11,215 nt of DNA from an uncultured Oribacterium sp. Lineage in GTDB: Bacteria; Bacillota; Clostridia; Lachnospirales; Lachnospiraceae. The stretch covers positions 1 to 11,215 of the forward strand of contig CALAOB010000119.1 in assembly GCA_937927445.1 (NCBI GenBank), given 5' to 3'. Positions 1 through 6,883 of the stretch are shown here, piece after piece (within the stretch, counting starts at the first letter, position 1; every line of letters begins with the position of its first letter). The position numbers were made by a program, and so were the translations under genes. Below the pieces are notes generated by a model. It did not search any database and was not told the DNA's origin. It saw nothing but the letters and a program-made list of their open reading frames with translations.

Positions 1-53
1 GGTACGCACGGTGGTGTGAGAGGACGGCGGCTAGTCACCGCCTCCTACTCGAT
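1..53 (+). mobile_element. Group II intron, 3' end only (domain V 3' strand and domain VI)
   Basis: Bases 1-15 resemble the 3' strand of a bacterial group II intron domain V (the GTACGCACGGTGGT type). Bases 18-50 fold as domain VI: GAG (18-20) pairs with CTC (48-50), AGGA (21-24) with TCCT (43-46), and GGCGG (26-30) with CCGCC (38-42), with a 7-nt loop. A47 is left unpaired in the 3' strand, as expected for the branch-point adenosine. If the intron ends at T53 (…CTCGAT), A47 is the seventh base from the 3' end, the usual distance. The ribozyme body and any reverse transcriptase gene would lie upstream, outside the window. The call rests on recognising the motif and the fold; the exact 3' splice site is inferred. 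Confidence 0.8.
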
Positions 54-92
54 TTCGCAGAACTGCTGAAGTTTCTCCCTGAAATGAGGAGA

Positions 93-120
93 CCCCGGTG
101 AAGCCGAAGCTCCGCCGGGG
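93..120 (+). other. GC-rich hairpin without a T-run
   Basis: CCCCGG (93-98) pairs with CCGGGG (115-120). The stem continues through T99-G114 and G100-C113, an A-C mismatch, and AGC (102-104) with GCT (109-111), closed by a CGAA loop. It looks like the stem of an intrinsic terminator, but CAATTATG follows instead of a run of T. It may be an old terminator in the DNA flanking the intron, since many bacterial group II introns sit near terminator stems, or another RNA structure. Confidence 0.5.
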
Positions 121-265
121 CAATTATGAAAAATCTATCAATTGGAGAAAAATACCAAAATCCATATCGTACAGTCTGCTGACTTCGTCTAACTTTTCTG
201 TACATTGTTAATATAGTATCGAAATGTGAATAAATTATGAACAAATAGTAAACGATTTTTGTTTT

Positions 266-279
266 CCGAAATATTTCGG
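266..279. promoter_or_regulatory. Perfect 14-bp palindrome, candidate operator
   Basis: CCGAAATATTTCGG is a perfect two-fold symmetric site of 7 + 7 bases. It ends 40 bp before the -35 box of the promoter at 320-348. Its position and symmetry suit a dimeric DNA-binding regulator. The regulator cannot be named from the sequence. Confidence 0.35.
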
Positions 280-319
280 CAGTTACGTGCCATGTCCCTT
301 TTCAGGTACCTGCATTGAG

Positions 320-348
320 TTGCCGTCGCATTTGTGGTAACGTATAAC
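320..348 (+). promoter_or_regulatory. Sigma-A type promoter of the pyrophosphatase gene
   Basis: A -35 box TTGCCG (320-325) and a -10 box TATAAC (343-348) are separated by exactly 17 bp. Transcription would start near 355, giving a leader of about 27 nt that carries the ribosome binding site GAGGAG at 371-376. Confidence 0.65.
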
Positions 349-381
349 AAGTAAAAATGGCTTTATCTGTGAGGAGAATAC

Positions 382-2100
382 ATGCCGAAAAATAAAACAC
401 TGATCCCACATAACACGGAGCGCGAGGTGCTGGTCACGGGCCATCGTAACCCGGATACCGACTCCATATGCGCTGCGATCGCATACGCAAATCTGAAAAA
501 TAAAATCACCGGCAGCAGCAAGTATATCCCTTGTCGCGCCGGCGAGCCGTCCCGTGAGACCGCCTTCGTTCTCGATTACTTCGAGGTGCCGGAGCCACGT
601 CTGATCACCACCGTAAAAACCCAGGTTTCCGACATCGAGTACCGCCAGACCCCGGGTGTCAATAAAAACATGTCCCTCAAGAAGGCATGGACCATGATGA
701 ACGAGGGCAATGTCGTCACCCTTCCGGTGGTCACGAAGCGGAACGCCCTCGAAGGCGTCATCACCATCGGCGATATCGCGAAGTCTTATTTCAATGTCTA
801 TGACTCGCAGATCATCTCGAAAGCACATACGCAGTTTTCAAATATCCAGGAAACCCTGGAAGCGACCGTTGTCACCGGTGATGTCAAGCGCTTCTGCACC
901 GAAGGAAAGGTGCTGATCGCAGCCGCAAATCCGGAGATGATGTCCTTCTATATCGAGAAGCACGACATCGTCCTCCTCGGAAACCGTGCCGAGAATCAGC
1001 TCTCCGCGATGGATAACGGTGCCGACTGCATCATCATCTGTGAGGGTGCCGATGTTTCTCCGACCATCAAGTCCCTGGCCGAGCAGAACGGCATGATCAT
1101 CATGGTCACCAGCTACGACGCCTATACCGCAGCCCGACTCATCAACCAGTCGATGCCGATCAACTACTTCATGACGGAGGATAATCTCATTACCTTTACC
1201 GAGGACGACTTCGTGGATGATATCCATGACATCATGGCGAACAAGCGTCACCGTGATTTCCCGGTCCTCAGTAAGGATGGTACCTACCTCGGCATGATTT
1301 CCCGTCGAAATCTCCTCGGAAATCACGGCAAGCAGGTCATTCTCGTAGATCACAACGAAGCCGGACAGGCGGTCGAGGGTATCGAATCTGCTGACATCCT
1401 TGAGATCATCGATCACCATAAGATCGGTGCTGTGCAGACCATGTCCCCGGTATACTTCCGGAACCAGCCGCTCGGCTGCTGCTCGACGATCATCACGATG
1501 ATGTACCGCGAGAGCGGCGTGGAGATCGATCGTACGACGGCCGGTCTCCTGATGTCCGCAATCATCTCCGACACCCTGCTCTTCCGTTCGCCGACCTGCA
1601 CACCGAAGGACGAGAAGACCGCACGTGAGCTCGCGGAGATCGTCGGCGTTGACATCGAGAAGTACGCCTTTGATATGTTCTCCGCCGGTTCAAACCTGAA
1701 GGGAAAAACCATCAAGGAAATCTTCTACCAGGATTTCAAGCACTTCAAGGCCGGCAAGGTCGACTTCGGTGTCAGCCAGGTGACCTCCCTGAACAAGGAA
1801 GAGCTCGAAAGCATGAAGGACGCGCTGGAGGATTTTGCCCTCGAAGCGATGAAGGTCGAGGGCATCGACATGAGCTTCATCATGCTGACCAACATCCTCG
1901 AGCGCAGTACCGACCTCCTGGCCATCGGATCCGGCGCAGGTCCGCTCGTGAATACTGCCTTCGCCGTGGAATCTGTGCGGAGACCTGCACGAAGAGAGGA
2001 CGAGAAGGCGATCGATGCCTGGTCCGTCGAGCTTCCGGGTGTCGTTTCACGTAAGAAGCAGCTCGTGCCACAGCTGACTCTTTTCGCAGAGCAGCTGTAA
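382..2100 (+). CDS. ppaC: CBS/DRTGG-domain manganese-dependent inorganic pyrophosphatase (family II)
   Basis: Hydrolyses pyrophosphate to two phosphates in the cytoplasm, pulling biosynthetic reactions forward. The 572-residue protein has the split layout of regulated family II enzymes. The DHH part starts with the metal-binding motif GHRNPDTDS (20-28), then an insert holds CBS 1 (about 96-140), DRTGG (about 155-255) and CBS 2 (about 264-313). The DHH part resumes with VDHNE (322-326), DHH (344-346) and a conserved SD at 396-397. The C-terminal DHHA2 domain carries the substrate-binding motif GVVSRKKQ (553-560). All expected metal and phosphate ligands appear present. In this family adenine nucleotides bind the CBS domains and adjust activity; diadenosine polyphosphates activate DRTGG-containing members. 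The ATG at 382 follows GAGGAG with a 5-nt gap and its own promoter. A 125-bp spacer separates it from the next gene, so it may be a separate unit or read through. Confidence 0.95.
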   Translation: MPKNKTLIPHNTEREVLVTGHRNPDTDSICAAIAYANLKNKITGSSKYIPCRAGEPSRETAFVLDYFEVPEPRLITTVKTQVSDIEYRQTPGVNKNMSLKKAWTMMNEGNVVTLPVVTKRNALEGVITIGDIAKSYFNVYDSQIISKAHTQFSNIQETLEATVVTGDVKRFCTEGKVLIAAANPEMMSFYIEKHDIVLLGNRAENQLSAMDNGADCIIICEGADVSPTIKSLAEQNGMIIMVTSYDAYTAARLINQSMPINYFMTEDNLITFTEDDFVDDIHDIMANKRHRDFPVLSKDGTYLGMISRRNLLGNHGKQVILVDHNEAGQAVEGIESADILEIIDHHKIGAVQTMSPVYFRNQPLGCCSTIITMMYRESGVEIDRTTAGLLMSAIISDTLLFRSPTCTPKDEKTARELAEIVGVDIEKYAFDMFSAGSNLKGKTIKEIFYQDFKHFKAGKVDFGVSQVTSLNKEELESMKDALEDFALEAMKVEGIDMSFIMLTNILERSTDLLAIGSGAGPLVNTAFAVESVRRPARREDEKAIDAWSVELPGVVSRKKQLVPQLTLFAEQL

Positions 2101-2145
2101 ACAGAGATTCGTGCAGGCTGGAGATTCAGTCCTGTCGAATATGCG

Positions 2146-2194
2146 GGAGGGCGGACTTCCGGCTCCGGCGATTAGGAGCGGATGTCCGCCCTCC
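2146..2194 (+). other. Long hairpin between the pyrophosphatase and kinase-like genes
   Basis: GGAGGGCGGAC (2146-2156) pairs perfectly with GTCCGCCCTCC (2184-2194), an 11-bp GC-rich stem. The 27-nt apical part can fold further: CCGGCTCC (2159-2166) pairs with GGAGCGG (2175-2181) with one bulged G. No T-run follows (AGACGATTTAAG), so this is not a standard intrinsic terminator. It could be a weak or factor-assisted terminator, a processing or stability element, or a structured leader. It ends about 20 nt before the ribosome binding site of the next gene (2215-2220). Confidence 0.55.
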
Positions 2195-2225
2195 AGACGA
2201 TTTAAGAGAACAGAGAGGAGATACT

Positions 2226-2741
2226 ATGAATATCACCATGATCGGAATGCCATCCAGCGGCAAGTCTACCGTCGGTGTACTGCTGGCGAAGCGACTGGGG
2301 ATGAGCTTCGTGGATGTCGATATCGTCATCCAGGAGAAGACAGGGAAGCTTCTGAAGGAAATCATCGCTGAAAAAGGACAGCAGGGTTTCCTGCAGGTCG
2401 AAGGTGATATCGCGGCGAGCCTCGAGGTGGAGAACTCCGTCATCGCACCGGGCGGCTCCATCTGCTACGAGGACTGGGCGATGCAGCACCTCCGGTCCAT
2501 CGGTAAGGTCGTCTACCTCGACATCAGTTACGATGAGATGGTACGCCGCATCGGCAACATCGTCGATCGTGGCGTCGCGATTCCGGACGGGTACACACTG
2601 AAGGATCTTTATGATGAGCGCACCCGCCTCTATGAAAAGTATGCGGATATCCGCATCGATGAGCGGGGCAAGAGCCTGGGACAGGTCGTGGACGAACTCC
2701 GAAAGATCTTTACGACACAGTATAAGGATGAACTGAATTAA
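2226..2741 (+). CDS. Shikimate-kinase-like P-loop small-molecule kinase
   Basis: A 171-residue cytoplasmic NMP-kinase-fold protein, about the length of shikimate kinase (AroK), which phosphorylates shikimate with ATP. The Walker A loop GMPSSGKST (7-15), the FVDVD motif (28-32, with the Asp expected to touch substrate and Mg), a PGG turn (75-77) and the late ERTRLYEKY segment (131-139, nucleotide/substrate arginine region) are present. The shikimate-binding Arg of the usual FRxxE motif is not: the matching stretch is FLQVE (55-59). The lid region (about 111-120, IVDRGVAIP) is also short and unlike AroK. I therefore assign the fold confidently but not the substrate. The start is fixed by GAGGAG at 2215-2220, 5 nt before ATG. 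The stop codon is one base before the next ATG, implying translational coupling to the GTPase gene. No other aromatic-pathway gene is in the window. Confidence 0.8.
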   Translation: MNITMIGMPSSGKSTVGVLLAKRLGMSFVDVDIVIQEKTGKLLKEIIAEKGQQGFLQVEGDIAASLEVENSVIAPGGSICYEDWAMQHLRSIGKVVYLDISYDEMVRRIGNIVDRGVAIPDGYTLKDLYDERTRLYEKYADIRIDERGKSLGQVVDELRKIFTTQYKDELN

Positions 2742-2742
2742 G

Positions 2743-5376
2743 ATGGCGGACAATTATACAAAACGACTGGTACTGGGCATTCTCGCACATGTAGATGCGG
2801 GGAAGACGACGCTGTCGGAGCGAATTCTCTATACTTCCGGGCGCATCCAGAAGCTGGGGCGTGTCGATAAGGGCGATGCCTACCTCGATACCGACCAGAT
2901 GGAGAAGGAACGCGGCATCACCATCTTCTCGAAGATGGCGAGTTTTCAGCTTCAGGATATCGCGGTGACCCTCCTTGATACCCCGGGTCATGTGGATTTT
3001 TCCGCTGAGATGGAGAAGACCCTGTCCGTGATGGACTATGCGATCCTCGTGATCAATGGTGCCGATGGTGTACAGGGACATACGGAGACCTTATGGCGTC
3101 TGCTGGAGCGCTACCATGTTCCGTGCTTCGTGTTCGTGAATAAGATGGACCAGCCGGGGACCGAGAAGGCAGCCCTGATGGCGGATCTGGAAAAGCACTT
3201 CGGTATGACCCTCGTTGATTTCAGTGAGGCCGGCCGTTATGCGATGTCCGACGCCCTGAAGGAAAACATCGCGATGTGTGACGAGCACTGTATGGAACGC
3301 TTTCTCGAAACCGGTGTTCTCGAGCCGAAGGATGTGCGGAACATGATCCTCGACCGGAAGCTCTTCCCGGTATTTTTCGGTTCGGCACTGAAGGGCGATG
3401 GCGTGGAGGCACTGCTTCAGGGGATGTACCAGCTGATCGAAATTCCGCTCTATCCGACGAGCTTCGGTGCCCGCGTGTTTAAGATCGGACGGGATGCGCA
3501 GGGACATCGCCTTTCCTATATGAAGATTACCGGTGGCGAGCTGAAGGTGCGTACCGAGCTTCTGCCGGGGGAGAAGGTGCCGGAGCTTCGCTTCTACAGC
3601 GGCGTGAAGTATACCACCGCGGATACGGCGGAAGCCGGATCAGTTGTGGCAATTCCGGATTTTCCGGGCCTGAAAACCGGTGACAGCCTCGGCTGTGAGC
3701 CGGCAGGACGTGAACCGAGCCTGCGTCCGGTGCTGGACTATCAGCTGGTGTCCGAGGATGTGGATGCGCTGGAGCTCTATCGGAAGCTGCAGTCCCTCGC
3801 GGATGAATTTCCGGAGCTGCACATCCGCTGGGACAGCACGCAGAAGGAAATTCACATTCAGCTCATGGGAGCGGTCCAGACCGAGATCCTGAAGCGTATG
3901 GTGAAGGAGCGTTACGGCATCGAGATCGATTTTTCAGCCGGTCGTATCCTGTATCAGGAAACGATCGCAGCACCGGTCGAGGGTGTCGGCCATTTTGAGC
4001 CGCTTCGTCACTATGCGGAGGTACATCTGCTGCTGGAGCCGCTCCCGCGCGGCAGCGGTCTTCAGTTCCGAACCGACTGTTCGACGGATGCGCTGGCCAT
4101 CAACTGGCAGCGTCTCGTGCTGACACATCTCAAGGAGCGGGAGCATATCGGGGTGCTCACCGGCAGCCCGGTCACCGACATTCGCTTCACACTCGTGGCC
4201 GGACGGGCCAGCAACAAGCATACCGAGGGTGGCGATTTCCGTGAGGCAACCTACCGTGCGGTGCGCCAGGGACTGCGAAAGGCGGAAAATATCCTGCTGG
4301 AGCCGTACTATGCCTTTACGCTCGACATTCCGACCGACTATGTCGGCCGTGCGATGACCGATCTCTCGAACATGAACGCCCATTTCGGTGCACCGGAGCT
4401 GAAGGGAGAGCGGGCGGTACTCGAAGGTACCGCTCCCGTCGTGGCGATGCGGAACTATCACCAGGAGCTGATGGTCTACACGAAGGGGCTGGGCAGTCTG
4501 TCCCTGCGCTTCAGCGGCTATGACCGCTGTCATAATCCGGAGGAGGTGATCCTCGCCCGGGGTTATGACCCGGATCAGGACATCCTGAATCCATGTTCCT
4601 CCGTTTTCTGCGCCCATGGGACCGGCTTCATCGTGCCGTTCGACGAGGTGGAGAGCTACATGCATGTCGAGTCGCCGCTCGAGCTGGATGGTCCGGTGGA
4701 GAAGCGCGACTTCGAAGCGGATGCCCTGCGCCTCGAGCGTATGCATGAGGGAAAGAAGGACGAGGGCTATAAGAACGGCGGTCATTACATCGCCGATCAG
4801 GAGCTAGAGGATATCTTCGTGCGGACCTACGGACCGATCAAAAACCGGGCGAAGGACATGAATATCGCAAGCGCCCGCACCATCCGTGCGCGGGAAAAGG
4901 AAGAAAACCTCGCGCAGAACCGTCGTGAGAAGAAAACGCTGGTGAAGAAAAAGAACTATCTGCTCGTCGACGGCTATAATATCGTGTTCGCCTGGGAGGA
5001 GCTGAAGGCACTGGCTGCGGTGAATCTCGATGCTGCGCGCGGGAAGCTCCTCGATATCCTCTCAAACTATGCCGGCTACACCGGTGTCGAGCTGATCGTC
5101 GTCTTCGATGCTTACCGTGTGGCAGGGCACGTCGTGGAGCAGACGAAGTACCATAATATCTATGTCGTCTTCACGCGGGAAGCGATGACGGCCGACGAGT
5201 ACATTGAAGAGGAGACCCACGAGCTCTCGAAGCAGTATAACGTGACCGTGGCGACCTCGGATAAAGTGGTGCAGGTCATCACCTGGGGAAGCGGCGCTGT
5301 CCTGTGGTCCGCCCAGGATCTGCTGCACGAGGTGCAGCGCTGTGAAGGAGAGATCCGAAAGGAGTGGCATGTTTAA
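2743..5376 (+). CDS. TetM/EF-G-like ribosomal GTPase fused to a YacP/Rae1-type NYN nuclease domain
   Basis: An 877-residue cytoplasmic protein, about 240 longer than TetM (about 640). Residues 1 to about 650 are a translational GTPase of the ribosomal-protection class: G1 HVDAGKTT (16-23), G2 RGIT (57-60), G3 DTPGH (79-83), G4 NKMD (133-136) and G5 SAL (214-216), then EF-G-type domains II-V. In domain IV, where TetM has its SPVSTPADFR drug-displacing loop, this protein has HTEGGDFREATYRA (493-506), so tetracycline resistance is not supported. A basic, charged linker (about 697-737) leads to an NYN/PIN domain (738-865) closely matching B. subtilis YacP/Rae1, an mRNA endonuclease acting in the ribosomal A site. 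The acidic positions are all kept: LLVDGYN (D743), VVFDAY (D789), TADEYIE (D818, E819, E822) and ATSD (D840). Function is inferred: GTP-dependent ribosome binding coupled to mRNA cleavage. A weak AAGG lies about 15 nt before the ATG, so expression probably depends on coupling to the kinase-like gene. The last 8 nt overlap the sensor kinase gene. Confidence 0.9.
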   Translation: MADNYTKRLVLGILAHVDAGKTTLSERILYTSGRIQKLGRVDKGDAYLDTDQMEKERGITIFSKMASFQLQDIAVTLLDTPGHVDFSAEMEKTLSVMDYAILVINGADGVQGHTETLWRLLERYHVPCFVFVNKMDQPGTEKAALMADLEKHFGMTLVDFSEAGRYAMSDALKENIAMCDEHCMERFLETGVLEPKDVRNMILDRKLFPVFFGSALKGDGVEALLQGMYQLIEIPLYPTSFGARVFKIGRDAQGHRLSYMKITGGELKVRTELLPGEKVPELRFYSGVKYTTADTAEAGSVVAIPDFPGLKTGDSLGCEPAGREPSLRPVLDYQLVSEDVDALELYRKLQSLADEFPELHIRWDSTQKEIHIQLMGAVQTEILKRMVKERYGIEIDFSAGRILYQETIAAPVEGVGHFEPLRHYAEVHLLLEPLPRGSGLQFRTDCSTDALAINWQRLVLTHLKEREHIGVLTGSPVTDIRFTLVAGRASNKHTEGGDFREATYRAVRQGLRKAENILLEPYYAFTLDIPTDYVGRAMTDLSNMNAHFGAPELKGERAVLEGTAPVVAMRNYHQELMVYTKGLGSLSLRFSGYDRCHNPEEVILARGYDPDQDILNPCSSVFCAHGTGFIVPFDEVESYMHVESPLELDGPVEKRDFEADALRLERMHEGKKDEGYKNGGHYIADQELEDIFVRTYGPIKNRAKDMNIASARTIRAREKEENLAQNRREKKTLVKKKNYLLVDGYNIVFAWEELKALAAVNLDAARGKLLDILSNYAGYTGVELIVVFDAYRVAGHVVEQTKYHNIYVVFTREAMTADEYIEEETHELSKQYNVTVATSDKVVQVITWGSGAVLWSAQDLLHEVQRCEGEIRKEWHV
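5360..5371 (+). promoter_or_regulatory. Ribosome binding site that sets the sensor kinase start
   Basis: AGGAG (5360-5364) lies 4 nt before ATG 5369-5371. An in-frame GTG at 5342 would add nine residues, but that stretch itself encodes this site and has no comparable site in front of it. I prefer ATG 5369, which gives an 8-nt overlap (ATGTTTAA) with the end of the GTPase-NYN gene. Confidence 0.7.
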
Positions 5377-6853
5377 ACGTCAGTGGTGGCGTATGTCCAT
5401 CGACCGGAAGGTGCAGAGCTTTGCGGCTGTGATCGCATTCATCATACTGGTCTCGGCCGGCTTCGCCATGTTCACGATGAACTATTCCCTTCGCGATTAC
5501 GGTCAGCTCCTCGATGAGAACCGCGCCTGCCAGTCCTTTATGAAGGCGATGGAGGACGAGGGCAATGCTTTCGCCGGCTATGTTTCCGCCGGTACCGAAA
5601 CGGCACGGGATACGCTGGAAAAAGCTATCCACCGCACAGAGCGTTCGATCGATGCGCTTCCGTTTAACTATGAAGTCATCGGAGCGGAGCGTTATGCCCG
5701 AACCTGGAATATAAAAAACGCATATCAGCAGTATGCGGCGTTCCGTGATGAGATGCTGGCGGACAGCAGGAACCGGACCGGCTTTCTGAAGCGTCTCAAT
5801 GAATACAATCAGCGGGAGGATTACCTCGAGCAGTATTCCCGCCGGCTGCTGCAGCTGACCGTAGAGGCGGGCTCGAGTGCGTATACCGAGAAGCTTCCGC
5901 TCTTCCGGGTGCTTCCGTTTATTTTTATCAACTTTACCCTGATTATGCTCGTCATCGTCGTAGAGATGGGAAACGTGATGAAGGAATCCATCGCGAAACC
6001 GGTCCGGGAGCTCAGCCAGGAGGCGCAGCGCATCGCCCGTTCCGATTTTTCGGGAGAGGATATCCACGTAGAAAACCGGGACGATCTCGGTGAGCTCGTG
6101 TCGATCTTCAACGATATGAAGCATGCGATGGAGGAAAATATTCAGACGATTCAGGAAAACCATCGGATGACAGAGCTTCTGCAGCAGGAGAAGCTCGAGA
6201 ACAGTGAGATGGAGAAGCGGCTCAATGCCAACCGCCTCGAGCTGCTGAAGAGTCAGATCAACCCGCATTTCCTCTTTAATACCCTGAATATGATCGGCTC
6301 CATGGCGGATCTCGAGGATGCACCGACGACCGAGAAGATGACGCAGTCGCTCGCGCAGCTCTTCCGGTATAATCTGAATACCCGCGAGCAGATCGTGCCC
6401 ATCGAAATGGAGCTTCGCATCGCTGAAAACTATATGTACCTTCAGAAGATGCGTTTCGGAAGCCGTATACAGTATCAGGTGAATGCGCCGGAAGACATCA
6501 GCCAGATCCGCATTCCTTCTTTTACGATGCAGCCGCTGGTGGAAAATGCCATCGTGCATGGTCTGTCGAAGAAGGAACAGGGCGGTACGGTCTCCGTTAC
6601 CGTGACCGAGGATCCGACGACGCAGATCGCCACCCTCCTGATCGAGGACGACGGACTGGGCATCGCGGAAGAGCAGCTGTCTGCATTGAATGCCCGCATT
6701 CATAATCCGGAGGAGAATAAGACGGCGCGGATCGGCATCGGTCTCGGCAATATCTATCGCCGGATTCGCACCCTCTATCCGGAGCACGGTGATCTCAGCA
6801 TTGACGCAAAGGAGGGTGTCGGTACACGGATCGTCCTGACGATCCCGCAGTAG
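5369..6853 (+). CDS. YesM/LytS-family membrane sensor histidine kinase
   Basis: Senses an extracellular or membrane signal and phosphorylates the response regulator encoded next door. In 494 residues: a short basic N-terminus, TM1 (about 18-38), an extracytoplasmic domain of about 140 residues that looks mainly helical, TM2 (about 179-200), a HAMP domain (about 201-255), a coiled-coil (about 255-295), the His_kinase module with SQINPHFLFNTLN (295-307; H300 is the predicted phosphorylated histidine) and a HATPase domain with QPLVENAIVHG (388-398), EDDGLGI (426-432) and GIGLGN (456-461). These are the hallmarks of the YesM-type subfamily, which typically pairs with AraC-type regulators and often controls carbohydrate or solute uptake. 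The signal cannot be deduced. The gene is translationally linked to the GTPase-NYN gene upstream and lies 30 bp before the regulator gene. Confidence 0.93.
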   Translation: MFKRQWWRMSIDRKVQSFAAVIAFIILVSAGFAMFTMNYSLRDYGQLLDENRACQSFMKAMEDEGNAFAGYVSAGTETARDTLEKAIHRTERSIDALPFNYEVIGAERYARTWNIKNAYQQYAAFRDEMLADSRNRTGFLKRLNEYNQREDYLEQYSRRLLQLTVEAGSSAYTEKLPLFRVLPFIFINFTLIMLVIVVEMGNVMKESIAKPVRELSQEAQRIARSDFSGEDIHVENRDDLGELVSIFNDMKHAMEENIQTIQENHRMTELLQQEKLENSEMEKRLNANRLELLKSQINPHFLFNTLNMIGSMADLEDAPTTEKMTQSLAQLFRYNLNTREQIVPIEMELRIAENYMYLQKMRFGSRIQYQVNAPEDISQIRIPSFTMQPLVENAIVHGLSKKEQGGTVSVTVTEDPTTQIATLLIEDDGLGIAEEQLSALNARIHNPEENKTARIGIGLGNIYRRIRTLYPEHGDLSIDAKEGVGTRIVLTIPQ

Positions 6854-6883
6854 ATAAATCATAGTGAGAAGGGAGAAAGGTAT

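Larger units (their letters stand above)
54..319. other. Non-coding stretch between the intron and the first promoter
   Basis: I see no convincing gene here. Directly after the proposed intron end, one frame stays open for 15 codons (54-98) and stops at TGA 99-101. It could be the tail of an exon interrupted by the intron, but it is too short to identify. From about 120 the DNA becomes AT-rich and contains a stretch resembling the region upstream of dctP (145-252 against 7730-7826), followed by a palindrome at 266-279. It most likely holds upstream control sequence for the pyrophosphatase gene. Confidence 0.5.

Noticed and set aside
93..120. Hairpin 93-120 as an intrinsic terminator
   Set aside because: The stem is strong but no T-run follows, so it is listed only as a hairpin.
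357..395. A 12-codon upstream frame (ATG at 357) overlapping the start of the pyrophosphatase gene
   Set aside because: It begins within a few bases of the predicted transcription start and has no ribosome binding site. A regulatory role cannot be supported.
3934..4785. A 283-codon minus-strand open frame inside the GTPase-NYN gene
   Set aside because: Fully within a well-supported gene, with no recognisable motif and no ribosome binding context considered convincing; a shadow of codon bias.
5342..5368. GTG at 5342 as an earlier start of the sensor kinase
   Set aside because: The added nine codons contain the AGGAG that serves ATG 5369, and nothing comparable precedes the GTG.
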